Notes under the pieces: generated by a model
The model's database searches: none
What the model saw: the letters and a program-made list of their open reading frames with translations, nothing else
Told to the model about the DNA's origin: nothing
Made by a program: the position numbers and the translations under genes
Shown: positions 8,950-18,059 of the stretch, piece by piece
Position numbering within the stretch: the first letter of the stretch is position 1
How the letters are laid out: every line of letters begins with the position of its first letter
Assembly (NCBI GenBank): GCA_002382755.1
Contig: DFZT01000045.1
Location: 1 to 27,218 of the forward strand
DNA from: Firmicutes bacterium UBA4049
GTDB taxonomy: Bacteria; Bacillota; Desulfotomaculia; Desulfotomaculales; Nap2-2B
Direction of reading: 5' to 3'
DNA: 27,218 bases

Positions 8950-10102
8950 ATTATTAAGCAGATATTTCCCGTTGGTTAATAAAATTAACCTCGGGCTGGA
9001 CCTTCGCGGCGGAGTCCACGTCGTTCTGGAAGCCAAGGATACGGCTGAAGGAAAGGTGACTCCGGAAAAAATGAAACAACTGATTGCTGTAATTGAACGA
9101 AGGGTAAACCAGTTTGGAGTATCCGAGCCGATTATCCAGCAGCAGGGAACAAGGCGTCTGATAGTTGAACTGGCGGGCATCCAAAACGCCAGCGAGGCTG
9201 TTCGCACCATAGTAAAAGTAGCTCACCTGGAATTTAAGACTGAGGACGGCAAGACTGTTCTGACCGGAGCCGACCTCAAAGACGCCATGGAAGCGCAGGG
9301 ACAGGACTCCCAAAACATTGTTGTAAATCTTACCTTCACGCCGGTGGGAGCGCGCAAATTTGCCGAAATAACCTCGGCAAACGTCGGCAAACATATAGGT
9401 CTTTACCTTGATGGCCAGCTTCTTCAAAACCCCGTTGTAAACGAGGCCATCCCTTCCGGCAAGGCGCAGATAGAAGGGTACAGTTCGCTGGAGGAAGCCC
9501 ATAACATAGCCATACTGCTTCGTTCCGGCGCTCTTCCGGTACAAGTTTCCGTTGAGGAGGAACGCGCGGTCGGCCCGTCTCTGGGGGCGGATTCCCTCAA
9601 TAGGTCCATGCATGCCGGAATAGTTGGTATTCTGGCTATACTTATTTTTATGCTGATGTATTATAGGGTGCCGGGCCTGATAGCAAATTTCGCTCTTCTT
9701 ATTTACACACTGATTGTTTTGATCATCTTTGTATCAATGAACGTAACCATGACACTTCCCGGAATTGCGGCCTTCCTCCTGTCGCTCGGTATAGCTGTGG
9801 ACGCCAACGTGATTATCTTTGAGAGACTGAAAGAGGAACTCCGGACAGGCAAGAGCCTGCGTTCAGCAATTGACACCGGATTTAAAAGAGGATTCACCGC
9901 GGTATTCGACGCCAACGCAACTACGATTGTGGCCGCCATAGTACTTTATTTCTTTGGCACAGGTCCCATACGCGGATTTGCAGTAACTCTTGCAATAGGT
10001 ATAATTGCCAGTATGTTCACTGCAATCACCATGACCAGGTGGTTTCTGCACATTGTCGCTGACAGCGGAATAGTGAAGAACACAAAACTTTATGGAGCAT
10101 AG
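8849..10102 (+). CDS. secD: protein translocase subunit SecD
   Basis: SecD with SecF uses the proton gradient to help pull proteins across the membrane after SecA-driven export. The 417-residue product has an N-terminal anchor helix (about 9-29) and the D1 motif LGLDLRGGVHVVLEA. A periplasmic P1-like domain follows with RRVNQFGVSEPIIQQQG, then the RND-type membrane part with GIVGILAILIFMLMYY and GIAVDANVIIFERLKEEL. GGAG and GCAGGG precede ATG 8849. Length is shorter than E. coli SecD, as in other Firmicutes. It is separate from secF, unlike the fused B. subtilis SecDF. secF starts 11 bases downstream. Confidence 0.97.
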   Translation: MKLKTNRLIQIVCIVAAVVIVTVAAFAPVFKQNELLSRYFPLVNKINLGLDLRGGVHVVLEAKDTAEGKVTPEKMKQLIAVIERRVNQFGVSEPIIQQQGTRRLIVELAGIQNASEAVRTIVKVAHLEFKTEDGKTVLTGADLKDAMEAQGQDSQNIVVNLTFTPVGARKFAEITSANVGKHIGLYLDGQLLQNPVVNEAIPSGKAQIEGYSSLEEAHNIAILLRSGALPVQVSVEEERAVGPSLGADSLNRSMHAGIVGILAILIFMLMYYRVPGLIANFALLIYTLIVLIIFVSMNVTMTLPGIAAFLLSLGIAVDANVIIFERLKEELRTGKSLRSAIDTGFKRGFTAVFDANATTIVAAIVLYFFGTGPIRGFAVTLAIGIIASMFTAITMTRWFLHIVADSGIVKNTKLYGA

Positions 10103-10113
10103 GAGGTCAAAAA

Positions 10114-10977
10114 ATGTCCCTGCACTTTATCAAACTGAGAAAATATTGGTATCTCATATCTTTGGTACTTATTCTGCCGGGATTGATCTCTCTTGCACTC
10201 CAGGGTCTAAACAAGGGCATCGACTTCACCGGCGGTAACATCATTGAACTTAACTACGCCAAACCGGTTGCTGTAGAAATGGTCAGGGGAGCCATAGCCT
10301 CCCAGAAGCTGGAAGGCAGCCATTCCGTCCAAAAAATCGGCGAAACCGGGTATCTTATCCGGACCCCTCATCTGACACGGGATCAAAATGACAATCTTCT
10401 GGCAGTTCTCGGAAAACTGGGCAAGTCAACAATGCTCCGAAACGAGTCAGTTGGACCCACAATCGGACGCGAGCTGACCCAAAAAGCGCTGATAGCCTTA
10501 TTAATAGCTGCAGTCCTGATGATAATTTACATTACAGTCCGTTTTGAATTTAAGCAAGGGTTGGCTGCAATCATCGCCCTGCTGCACGATGTGCTCTTGG
10601 TTACCGGTATTTTCTCACTCTTCAGGATCGAGATAGACAGCACTTTTATAGCCGCTATCCTGACAATTATCGGTTATTCGATAAATGACACAATTATCAT
10701 TTTTGACCGGATCAGGGAAAATATGCTGCACCGCCAAAAGGGAGAAAGCATTGAGGATGTAGTCAACAGGGGCATCTGGCAGACGTTGACCAGATCAGTC
10801 AACACCGTACTCACAGTCATCTTTGTCCTTGTCGCCATGTATTTTCTTGGCGGCAGCACGATTAAGACCTTTATTTTGGCAATGTTAATCGGCGTGGTCA
10901 GCGGCGCATATTCTTCTATCTGCAACGCAAGCCCGCTGTGGGTAGATCTCAAGAGGCTGGAAAAAAAGACCCTTTAA
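10114..10977 (+). CDS. secF: protein translocase subunit SecF
   Basis: SecF is the partner of SecD. The 287-residue product has an N-terminal membrane helix (YWYLISLVLILPGLISLAL), the F1 motif GIDFTGGN, and the transmembrane bundle with GYSINDTIIIFDRIRENM and RSVNTVLTVIFVLVAMYFLGG. The start ATG 10114 has GGAGG six bases upstream. The distance of 11 bases to secD implies one transcript with it. Downstream, 55 bases separate it from a small membrane protein gene. Confidence 0.97.
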   Translation: MSLHFIKLRKYWYLISLVLILPGLISLALQGLNKGIDFTGGNIIELNYAKPVAVEMVRGAIASQKLEGSHSVQKIGETGYLIRTPHLTRDQNDNLLAVLGKLGKSTMLRNESVGPTIGRELTQKALIALLIAAVLMIIYITVRFEFKQGLAAIIALLHDVLLVTGIFSLFRIEIDSTFIAAILTIIGYSINDTIIIFDRIRENMLHRQKGESIEDVVNRGIWQTLTRSVNTVLTVIFVLVAMYFLGGSTIKTFILAMLIGVVSGAYSSICNASPLWVDLKRLEKKTL

Positions 10978-11032
10978 TATAATTCATCATTTACAGATTT
11001 TCGGGGTAGCCTATATAACGCAGGTGAGGGTA

Positions 11033-11341
11033 ATGCCGGAGATCGAGAGTGACGAAAAAAGTTTGTTAATGTCCCTTCGGGAAAGATTGGCCGAGCTTGC
11101 CATTAACATTGAAAAAATGAAACTGGCCGAGTATGTAGAACTGCTGAACAAGCCCTTACGGCTGATGTACATCAACTTCATCGCCGGCCTGGCCAGAGGA
11201 ATCGGAATGGCTGTTGGATTTACTGTCTTGGGCGCTATTGTTGTTATGGCGCTGAAACGGCTGGTAGCGCTTAACCTGCCGTTAATCGGGAACTTTATCG
11301 CTGAAATAGTATATACGGTACAGAGACAGCTTAAACCATAA
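11033..11341 (+). CDS. DUF5665-like small membrane protein
   Basis: The 102-residue product is acidic at the N-terminus with a predicted amphipathic helix (LRERLAELAINIEKMKLAEYVELL). RLMYINFIAGLARGIGMAVG and then the hydrophobic FTVLGAIVVMALKRL form one membrane helix. The pattern 'N.P.R..Y.NF..GLARGIG...G' is one I associate with DUF5665 proteins of clostridia; function is unknown. I chose ATG 11033 because AGGTGA lies 5 bases upstream; GTG 11024 has no ribosome site. It sits between secF and the zinc-finger gene on the same strand and may be part of that transcript. Confidence 0.7.
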   Translation: MPEIESDEKSLLMSLRERLAELAINIEKMKLAEYVELLNKPLRLMYINFIAGLARGIGMAVGFTVLGAIVVMALKRLVALNLPLIGNFIAEIVYTVQRQLKP

Positions 11342-11376
11342 AACAAGAATAGACGGGCTTGCCGAAAGGAAAATAA

Positions 11377-11874
11377 ATGGATTATATAAAGTTAAAGTTT
11401 TTTAAAAGGCTTTTGGAAAATGAAAAGTATAAATTGCTAAGCAGAATAAGATTTATCAACGAGAATGGGCTTGCCATGTCAATGAAAGATTCAACCGGCG
11501 AGTTATCTATGTGCGACAATAATTCCGGAGACACGGGATCGGAATTGTTTGAACGCAGCAAGGATTTCGCCCTGCGCGAAGACGCCGTTCTTGTAATTAA
11601 GGCTATTGACTGCGCACTGGATAAAATAAAAGACGGCTCTTACGGGAAATGTGATCTTTGCGGGAAGGCCATTCCCCTGGAGCGATTGGAAGCTGTGCCG
11701 TATACTGCCGTCTGTTTTGATTGCCGTGTTATGGTTGAACAGGCGCCCAACCCGTCTGCGCGGCCTGTAGAAGAAGAAGTCCTTAACGATCTTTACCTCC
11801 AGGGGCGCCGCGAAGACGTCGAGAGAGCGGGTTACAGCATGGAAGACACCTGGGAGGACCTGAGCAGTTACTAA
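11377..11874 (+). CDS. TraR/DksA-type C4 zinc-finger protein, YteA family
   Basis: The 165-residue product has a helical N-terminal half with the block DNNSGDTGSELFERSKDFAL. A C4 zinc finger follows (CDLCGKAIPLERLEAVPYTAVCFDC, given here in parts: CDLC and CFDC flank IPLERLEAVPY). This is the DksA/TraR fold. The C-terminal ENP-like region ends in an acidic tail. It resembles B. subtilis YteA, a sporulation-associated protein of unclear role. Whether it binds RNA polymerase like DksA is not shown here. AAAGGA lies about 7 bases before ATG 11377. Its stop overlaps the stop of the convergent protease gene by 4 bases. Confidence 0.82.
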   Translation: MDYIKLKFFKRLLENEKYKLLSRIRFINENGLAMSMKDSTGELSMCDNNSGDTGSELFERSKDFALREDAVLVIKAIDCALDKIKDGSYGKCDLCGKAIPLERLEAVPYTAVCFDCRVMVEQAPNPSARPVEEEVLNDLYLQGRREDVERAGYSMEDTWEDLSSY

Positions 11875-14315
11875 CAGGCATCGCAGGCGTCACAGTCCTG
11901 TTCTTCTTTCTGCTTATCTTTATCCTTGCCGAAGTTTGAAAGATCCTCCGCATACTGGCGCAGTCTTTTATCCACAAGGTCAAATACCGTGTTATCCGGG
12001 TATGCGCCGTCTTCTAAGCGCTTCCCGGCTTCAATACCGGTAAGCAATGATATCCCTTCCTCAACCGTACTCACCGCATAAATATGAAACTTTCCTTCTT
12101 TAACTGCATCCAGCACCTCATGCTTGAGCATCAGGTCGTCTATATTCAGGACAGGGATCATCACACCCTGATTTCCGGTTAAGCCCTTCGCCTTGCAAAC
12201 ATCAAAGAATCCTTCAATTTTCTCTGTCGCTCCGCCGATTGGCTGGATCTCGCCGTTCTGGTTCACCGACCCCGTAACGGCAATATCCTGCCTTAAAGGC
12301 AAACCGGAAATAGCCGAAAGAAGGGCATAGAGTTCCGTGCTTGAAGCGCTGTCCCCGTCTACTCCTTCATAAAGCTGTTCAAAAGTGATCCTCGCCGTAA
12401 GGCGCATAGGTTTATCCTGGGCAAACCTGTCCCCCAAAAATCCTGTCAAAGTAAGGATGCCTTTTGTATGCAGGTTTCCGCTCATGCGTGTTTCGCGCTC
12501 TATATTGACAAGCCCTTCCTGGCCCATAAAAGCCTTTGCCGTAATTCTGGACGGCCGCCCGAAAGAATAATCACCGATGTTGATCACTGAAAGCCCGTTT
12601 ACCTGTCCTACTGCAGAGCCTTCTGTGCTTATAAGAAATTTGCCCTGCGCGACCATTTCCTGCATTTTTTCCTCAATCCGGTTGGACCGGTAGATGCGCT
12701 CTTCAAAAGCCCGCCTGACATGAGGGGCGCCGACACAGGAAGCTCCTTCCGCCTTGGCCCATGTTTCAGCTTCATAGACAATCTGAACAATCTCATTAAA
12801 GCAGGTGCAAAGTTTATTCTGACTGCCGGAAAGCCGCGAACCAAATTCGATTAACTCCGCCAAGCCCGAACGGTCAAAATGCGTCAGGTTCTCGCGCCTG
12901 CAGACAGCGCCGACAAAGGCCGCGTAGTAATTAAGATTTTCAGGTGTGCGGGGCATCTCAGTGTCAAAATCGACCTTAACCCTGAAAAATTTCTGAAAAT
13001 CTTCATCATAAGTATGGAGTATGTGATAAATATAATAACTTCCAATTATTACTATTTTCACATCGACCGGGATAGGTTCCGGCCTTAAGCTCGCTGTTGG
13101 AATTATCCGGTACTGCTCTCCGACATTTGCTACTGCTGTCTGCCTGTTCTTAATCACTTTCTTCAAAGCGTCCCATGCTAAAGGTTCCTGAAAAATATCT
13201 TTTGCCTGCAGAACCAGGTAACCACCGTTAGCGCGGTGAATAGCTCCCGCCTTGATCATTGTAAAGTCCGTGCTCATACCGCCCATGATATTCTTGTACT
13301 CGATTTTACCAAAAAGATTATAATAGGTCGGATTCGTTTCTATAACGACAGGGGCCCCTTTTGTATCGCCGTTGCTGATGAAAACATTTACCTTGTAGCG
13401 GTTAAACAATTCTCTGGGATCAACAAAATCAAATGGCCCTGATTTAGGCGCCTCAGTCATATTAAACTGATCGATATGCTGGATAATATCCTCGACCACT
13501 TCATTAAGGTACTGCGCTATTTTTAAGAAATCCTTGTATTTTTCCCGTACTTGACCGACAAGAGGCCCGATAGCGCGCCCGGCAATCTGTTTATCCATCT
13601 GCCGTATCTTTTCTTTGGTGCGTTTTTCAATCAGTTTGCCATTGTTAAATACATCTTCCATCTTTTGCTGCAAATTGCGGACAGCCAGCTGGATTTCCTT
13701 CTGCTTATCCGGCGGAAGCATTTCGAACTCTTCAGGTGTCAGCCGCTTGCCGTCCCTTACGGGAATGAACATCATTCCTTCAGGCCCATGTTTCATTACA
13801 AAACCGGCTTCTTTAGCCTCCCGCTGAACCTGTTCCATTTCCGCATTGATTTGCGTCTCCATCTCGTCAAGTATGGCTTGTTTATTTTTTTCGTAATCGT
13901 CCCCTTCATAAAGCTTGGGAATTGTAGACCTTATGTCAGATATCAATTCCTCCATATCCTTTTTGAAGACCTGAGCCTGCCCGGCAGGCAGCGATACGGT
14001 ATATGGCTGATCAGGGCTGGCGAAATTAAAGAGAATGAGCCAATCCTCCGGTACGGGTTTGCCTTGAGCATAGTCAGTCAGGACAGCCTGCACGTACGTG
14101 CTTTTTCCAGTGCCGGGAGGTCCCGCGACATATATGTTATACCCCGGAGCATTCATGGCTAAACCAAACTCCATGGCTTTTATAGCGCGTTCCTGTCCGA
14201 TAAAATTCTGCAGCGGGGGGATTTGGGTTGTGTTGTCAAAGGAAAACTCGTCGAGGCGGCAGCGTCTGCGAAGCTTTTCTGCAGGTATTTTAAAATTCTG
14301 TATCTCAAATGCCAT
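11871..14315 (-). CDS. LonB-type AAA+ ATP-dependent protease
   Basis: A cytoplasmic ATP-driven serine protease with a Ser-Lys dyad. The 814-residue product has an N-terminal segment, Walker A GPPGTGKST (65-73), a long helical insertion (about 130-270, charged), the ATPase remainder with RANGGYLVLQAKDI, and a C-terminal Lon protease domain. There GDSAS places Ser656 and GGATEKIEGF places Lys699, 43 residues apart as in E. coli Lon. It belongs to the 'Lon-related' family with AAA_32 and Lon_C domains, not classical LonA. The C-terminus ends in DCDACDAC, an unusual Cys-rich tail. GGAGG lies 7 bases before ATG 14315. It has its own promoter just downstream of the rnpB terminator. Confidence 0.92.
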   Translation of the reverse strand: MAFEIQNFKIPAEKLRRRCRLDEFSFDNTTQIPPLQNFIGQERAIKAMEFGLAMNAPGYNIYVAGPPGTGKSTYVQAVLTDYAQGKPVPEDWLILFNFASPDQPYTVSLPAGQAQVFKKDMEELISDIRSTIPKLYEGDDYEKNKQAILDEMETQINAEMEQVQREAKEAGFVMKHGPEGMMFIPVRDGKRLTPEEFEMLPPDKQKEIQLAVRNLQQKMEDVFNNGKLIEKRTKEKIRQMDKQIAGRAIGPLVGQVREKYKDFLKIAQYLNEVVEDIIQHIDQFNMTEAPKSGPFDFVDPRELFNRYKVNVFISNGDTKGAPVVIETNPTYYNLFGKIEYKNIMGGMSTDFTMIKAGAIHRANGGYLVLQAKDIFQEPLAWDALKKVIKNRQTAVANVGEQYRIIPTASLRPEPIPVDVKIVIIGSYYIYHILHTYDEDFQKFFRVKVDFDTEMPRTPENLNYYAAFVGAVCRRENLTHFDRSGLAELIEFGSRLSGSQNKLCTCFNEIVQIVYEAETWAKAEGASCVGAPHVRRAFEERIYRSNRIEEKMQEMVAQGKFLISTEGSAVGQVNGLSVINIGDYSFGRPSRITAKAFMGQEGLVNIERETRMSGNLHTKGILTLTGFLGDRFAQDKPMRLTARITFEQLYEGVDGDSASSTELYALLSAISGLPLRQDIAVTGSVNQNGEIQPIGGATEKIEGFFDVCKAKGLTGNQGVMIPVLNIDDLMLKHEVLDAVKEGKFHIYAVSTVEEGISLLTGIEAGKRLEDGAYPDNTVFDLVDKRLRQYAEDLSNFGKDKDKQKEEQDCDACDAC

Positions 14316-14357
14316 TTTAAAACCTCCGGGATGCTTTTTCTTTTTAAATCTTTTTAA

Positions 14358-14386
14358 ACTATATTAATTATACCTAATTGCGACAA
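14358..14386 (-). promoter_or_regulatory. sigma-A promoter for the Lon-type protease
   Basis: On the minus strand TTGTCG (14386-14381), 17 bases, TATAGT (14363-14358). The start of transcription would be near 14351, leaving a leader of about 35 bases. It follows the rnpB terminator directly, which supports independent expression. Confidence 0.55.
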
Positions 14387-14399
14387 ATCCTTCTTTAAT

Positions 14400-14433
14400 A
14401 AAAAAATAAAAAACCGGGCTAAAAAGTCCGGTT
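14400..14433 (-). terminator. intrinsic terminator of rnpB
   Basis: Minus-strand hairpin AACCGGACU / AGCCCGGUU (one G-U pair, UUUU loop, 14433-14412) followed by a tract of U's broken by one A. It begins 7 bases after the RNase P RNA 3' end. Confidence 0.88.
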
Positions 14434-14440
14434 AATTTTA

Positions 14441-14795
14441 CAGTGAGCAAACCTGTAAGCCGAGTTCTGTCGTGGGTGATCATCTATCTAGGACGCCTGT
14501 CGCCAGACGTCTCAAGCGACCTTACCCGGAGACTCGGCGGGCAGCCTTAACGTCTCCCTATTTGGTCTTGCTCCAGGCGGGGTTTACCTAGCCAGCTCGT
14601 CGCCGGAGCTGCTGGTGCGCTCTTACCGCACCGTTCCACCCTTGCCCGTTTAATACAGGCGGTCCTCATTTCTGTGGCACTTTCCTTAGGGTTGCCCCCA
14701 CTGGGTGTTGCCCAGCGCCTTGCCCTGTGGAGCTCGGACTTTCCTCAAGCGTTTTCCTGTGTGGAATTGCTCGCGATCACCCGGTTTACTCACTG
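14441..14795 (-). ncRNA. rnpB: RNase P RNA (type A)
   Basis: Catalytic RNA of RNase P, which matures tRNA 5' ends. Reading the minus strand, the conserved blocks appear in order: GAGGAAAGTCCGAGCTC near the 5' end, ACAGAAATGAGGACCGCC, GGTAAGAGCGCACCAGC, GCAAGACCAAATAGGGAGAC, and GACAGAACTCGGCTTACAGG at the 3' end. The ends CAGTGAG...AAACC and GGTTT...CTCACTG pair as helix P1, which fixes the limits. The layout follows E. coli RNA (type A), not the B. subtilis type B. Such RNAs occur in Clostridia. It has its own promoter and terminator, between aspS and the protease gene. Confidence 0.97.
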
Positions 14796-14810
14796 GTTAT
14801 TCAATTTCTT

Positions 14811-14839
14811 ATTTTAGCATAATGGACGAATTATAGCAA
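14811..14839 (-). promoter_or_regulatory. sigma-A promoter for rnpB
   Basis: Minus strand TTGCTA (14839-14834), 17 bases, TAAAAT (14816-14811), with a TG two bases before the -10. The -35 lies only 2 bases beyond the aspS stop codon. Predicted start about 14804, 8-9 bases before helix P1. Confidence 0.7.
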
Positions 14840-14841
14840 AT

Positions 14842-16647
14842 TTAGCGATTCTCCTTCAGTTTTCCGCCCGGATCTATCTTGATATGAAGTTCCCGGAGCT
14901 GTCCGGCGGAAACCTCGCTTGGCGCGCCGCTGACCAAGTCCGCCGCGCTTTGTGTTTTAGGAAAGGCGATCACGTCTCTGATCGTCTTTTTGCCGCTTAA
15001 AAGCATGATTAGACGGTCGAAACCAATTGCAAATCCTCCGTGGGGCGGTGTTCCATACTCGAAAGCATCCAGCAGGAAGCCGAATTTCCGGCGCGCTTCT
15101 TCCCGGGAAATACCGATGGCTGCAAACATTTGCTCCTGTACATCACGCCGGTGAATACGTATACTCCCGCCTCCGACTTCCACCCCGTTAAGCACAAGGT
15201 CATATGCCTTTGCCCGGACGGAAGCAGGATCGGTTTCCAGCGCCGGCAAATCCTCGTCCCGAGGGGAAGTGAAGGGGTGATGCCTTGCTGTGAAACGTTT
15301 CTCAACTTCGTCATATTCAAGGAGGGGAAAATCGACAACCCAGAGGAACTGCAGTTCACCCTCGGGGATCAAGCCGGTCATCCCGGCGATGTGAAGTCGC
15401 AGAGCGCCCAAGGCATCGGCCACAATGGAAGGCCGGTCGGCTACAAAGAGGAGCAAATCGCCTTCTTCGGCTTTAAACCTTTCGGCAATTGTCTTCAGTT
15501 CTTCTTCATTAAAAAATTTGTTCAAAGGCGATTTCAGTTCCTGTCCGGTGGCGGTAAAATAGGCCAGGCCTTTTGCCTTGTACACTTTGGCAAAAGCTAT
15601 TAAATCATCAATTTCCCTGCGGCTTAAACTGCCGCAGCCCTTTGCGTTAATTCCCTTTACCCGGCCGCCGGAATCCGCCGCTTTGGAAAAAACATTGAAA
15701 CCGCAATGGGCGGCAAGGTCCGTAAAATCAACAAGCTCCATACCAAACCTGGTATCAGGCTTATCGCTTCCGTAGCGGTCCATCGCCTCCTGATAGGAAA
15801 GCCGCGGGAAAGGAGGCTTGAGTTCCAGATTTGAGGTTCCCGCCGAGTTATAAATAGAGACAACAAGGTTTTCGATTAGTTCCATTACATCGTCCATCTC
15901 AACAAAAGACATTTCCAGGTCAATCTGGGTAAATTCCGGCTGGCGGTCAGCCCTTAAATCCTCATCCCTGAAGCAGCGGACAATCTGGTAATATCTTTCC
16001 ATTCCGGAGACCATTAAAAGCTGCTTTAGAAGTTGCGGTGACTGCGGCAGCGCATAAAAACTGCCCGGGTTTAACCTGCTGGGCACCAGAAAGTCTCTCG
16101 CTCCTTCCGGAGTGCTCAAGGTTAGCATCGGGGTTTCTATTTCCCAGAATCCCCGGCTGTTCAAAAACTCCCTGGCCGACGCCGCAGACTTGTGCTTCAG
16201 TTCAAGGGCACGCTGCATTTCAGGCCGGCGCAGGTCAAGGTAGCGGTACTTAAGCCTGACGTTTTCTTCCACGTCAACGCCGTCTTCAATATAAAAGGGA
16301 GGGGTCTTGGCAGTATTTAAGATCCGTATATGGGTCGCCAAAACCTCTACCTGTCCTGTAGCCAAATTTGGGTTCTCAGTGCCTTCAGGCCTTCCTTCAA
16401 CCTTTCCGGTAACTGCAAGAACATATTCGCTGCGTACACCCTCAGCCTTTTTAAATTCTTCTTTTACACGCTCCGGATCAAAAATTGTCTGAACGATGCC
16501 GGTCCTGTCCCTCAGATCGATAAAAATCAAACCGCCGTGATCCCGGCAGCGTTGAACCCAGCCCATCAAAACTACTTCCCGGCCGATGTGGTCACTGCGT
16601 AAGGCGCCGCAGCCGTGGGTGCGTTTTAAACCCTGCGTACTTTCCAT
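14842..16647 (-). CDS. aspS: aspartyl-tRNA synthetase, probably non-discriminating
   Basis: Charges tRNA with aspartate. The 601-residue product has the bacterial layout: N-terminal OB-fold anticodon domain (about 1-110), class II core with motif 2 [18 protein letters not shown], the GAD insertion, and motif 3 [15 protein letters not shown], ending in [16 protein letters not shown]. His37 in CRDHGGLIF and Gly89 in RPEGTENPN match the residues described for non-discriminating AspRS (P. aeruginosa His31/Gly81), where discriminating E. coli has Leu and Lys. If so, it also makes Asp-tRNA(Asn) for amidation by GatCAB. AGGAG lies 8 bases before ATG 16647. hisS lies upstream across a repeat-filled spacer. 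Confidence 0.96.
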   Translation of the reverse strand: MESTQGLKRTHGCGALRSDHIGREVVLMGWVQRCRDHGGLIFIDLRDRTGIVQTIFDPERVKEEFKKAEGVRSEYVLAVTGKVEGRPEGTENPNLATGQVEVLATHIRILNTAKTPPFYIEDGVDVEENVRLKYRYLDLRRPEMQRALELKHKSAASAREFLNSRGFWEIETPMLTLSTPEGARDFLVPSRLNPGSFYALPQSPQLLKQLLMVSGMERYYQIVRCFRDEDLRADRQPEFTQIDLEMSFVEMDDVMELIENLVVSIYNSAGTSNLELKPPFPRLSYQEAMDRYGSDKPDTRFGMELVDFTDLAAHCGFNVFSKAADSGGRVKGINAKGCGSLSRREIDDLIAFAKVYKAKGLAYFTATGQELKSPLNKFFNEEELKTIAERFKAEEGDLLLFVADRPSIVADALGALRLHIAGMTGLIPEGELQFLWVVDFPLLEYDEVEKRFTARHHPFTSPRDEDLPALETDPASVRAKAYDLVLNGVEVGGGSIRIHRRDVQEQMFAAIGISREEARRKFGFLLDAFEYGTPPHGGFAIGFDRLIMLLSGKKTIRDVIAFPKTQSAADLVSGAPSEVSAGQLRELHIKIDPGGKLKENR

Positions 16648-16690
16648 TCAAAAACTCCTTTTTGCCCGAGGTCTCATTTCATTCTATTTT

Positions 16691-16781
16691 AACGCAAGCA
16701 GGGACAACGCAAGCAGTAACGCAAGCAGGGACGGTTCTTGCTTGCTATCGCGCAAGCAGGGACGGTTCATGCTTGCTATCG
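16691..16781. repeat. tandem cluster of the GCAAGC/GACGGTTC repeat
   Basis: Two adjacent 31-base units (16720-16750 and 16751-16781) start CGCAAGCAGGGACGGTTC and end GCTTGCTATCG; they differ at one base. Two shortened copies (CGCAAGCAGGGACAA and CGCAAGCAGTAA) precede them. Each unit has GCAAGC and GCTTGC as inverted ends. The cluster fills the aspS-hisS spacer and enters the hisS coding region. Confidence 0.9.
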
Positions 16782-18043
16782 TGCCCCTGGCTCAGTAACC
16801 GTGCCGTCAAATCGGCCAGCGGGACTTCAGTCTGTCTGCCGGACAGCATGTCTTTCAAGGCAACCCTTCCCTTGCCGAGCTCGTCGCCGCCGAGTATTAC
16901 CACATACGGCGCGCCGGATTTCCCAGCCTGCTTAAGCTGAGCTTTCATGCTTCGCCCTGTGTAATCTTTGTCCGCGCGTATGCCGTTTGCCCGCAGTTCC
17001 TGCAAAAGTCCCAGCGCCTTGCCTTCCAAATCTTTTTCAGCCGTAACCAGATATACATCGAGCCGCCCGCTGTCCGGAACAGTCAAGCCCTGTTCCTGCA
17101 TGACCAGCAGAAATCTTTCCAGCCCCATAGCATAGCCTATACCGGGGGTTGGAGGGCCGCCGAACATTTCCACCAGGCCGTCATACCTTCCGCCGCCCCC
17201 GACGGAACGCTGGGCTCCTGCACCCGGGGCCATGATTTCAAAAGCCGTCCTGGTATAATAATCCAGGCCGCGCACAAGGCAGGGATCGACGATGTACGCT
17301 ACATTCAAAGCGTCAAGGTAACCGAGCGTTTCCCTAAAATGATCAGCGCACTCCGGGCAGAGAAAATTAAAGCCCGCAACAGCTTCTTCGGCCATCTCCC
17401 GGCATCGCTTTATCTTGCAGTCCAGTATGCGCAGCGGGTTTTTCGTCCAGCGCATATAGCAGTCATTGCATAAATCCTCCAGGCGTGTCTTCAGGCCGGC
17501 GTATAGCCTCTCACGCATCACCGGCCTGCACGCGCTGCAGCCGACGCTGTTTATATGCAGGTCCAACTTCAAACCGAAGCGCCGGCAGAAGTCCATGGCC
17601 ATGGCGGCCACTTCCGCATCTATGGCCGGCGCACAAGAGCCGAAAACCTCGACCCCGAGCTGGTGAAACTGCCGGTAACGGCCGGCCTGCGGGCGGTCAT
17701 AGCGAAACATCGGCCCCAGGTAATATACTTTAACCGGCAGGGGGCCTGAAAACAGCTTGTCCTCGACATACGCGCGCGCAATCGGCGCCGTGCCCTCGGG
17801 GCGCAGGCTCAGCGACCTTTCCGACCGATCAAGGAAAGTGTACATTTCTTTCTCGACTATATCAGTAGTGTCTCCTACGCCCCGGTCAAACAGCTCGGTG
17901 TATTCAAAAACAGGCGTGCGGATTTCGGCATACCCGTATTCCCGGCAAATACGCCGGAAAGATTCCTCGACATACCGCCATTTTTCAACCTCACCCGGCA
18001 GCACATCAATAGTCCCCCGCGGCCGGTTTATTGAGTTCGGCAA
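16745..18043 (-). CDS. hisS: histidyl-tRNA synthetase
   Basis: Charges tRNA(His). The 432-residue class II enzyme has RPRGTIDVLPGE at the start, RPEGTAPIARAY, motif 2 FRYDRPQAGRYRQFHQLGVE, the histidine-specific LVRGLDYYTRTAFE, GGGGRYDGL, motif 3 GIGYAMGLERFLL, and a C-terminal anticodon-binding domain. The start is TTG 18043 with AGGAGG 9 bases upstream; there is no ATG nearby. The last 13 or so residues (from GHDSKHEPSLLAR backward to the stop) are encoded by the dispersed repeat, whose CGATAG supplies the stop codon. It is followed by aspS and preceded, after 16 bases, by the hydrolase gene. Confidence 0.96.
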   Translation of the reverse strand: MPNSINRPRGTIDVLPGEVEKWRYVEESFRRICREYGYAEIRTPVFEYTELFDRGVGDTTDIVEKEMYTFLDRSERSLSLRPEGTAPIARAYVEDKLFSGPLPVKVYYLGPMFRYDRPQAGRYRQFHQLGVEVFGSCAPAIDAEVAAMAMDFCRRFGLKLDLHINSVGCSACRPVMRERLYAGLKTRLEDLCNDCYMRWTKNPLRILDCKIKRCREMAEEAVAGFNFLCPECADHFRETLGYLDALNVAYIVDPCLVRGLDYYTRTAFEIMAPGAGAQRSVGGGGRYDGLVEMFGGPPTPGIGYAMGLERFLLVMQEQGLTVPDSGRLDVYLVTAEKDLEGKALGLLQELRANGIRADKDYTGRSMKAQLKQAGKSGAPYVVILGGDELGKGRVALKDMLSGRQTEVPLADLTARLLSQGHDSKHEPSLLAR

Positions 18044-18059
18044 TTCTTAATTCCTCCTG

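Noticed and set aside
8954..9613. 219-codon minus-strand frame opposite secD
   Set aside because: Shadow of secD codons, no family features.
10990..11019. TTTACA-18-TATAAC before the DUF5665-like gene
   Set aside because: The start of transcription would fall within or past the ribosome site of ATG 11033.
13551..14162. 203-codon plus-strand frame opposite the Lon-type gene
   Set aside because: Mirror of a strongly coding strand; no ribosome site or recognisable domain.
16720..16781. CRISPR-like direct repeats
   Set aside because: Only two adjacent 31-base units with no spacers and no cas genes; belongs to the dispersed repeat family.
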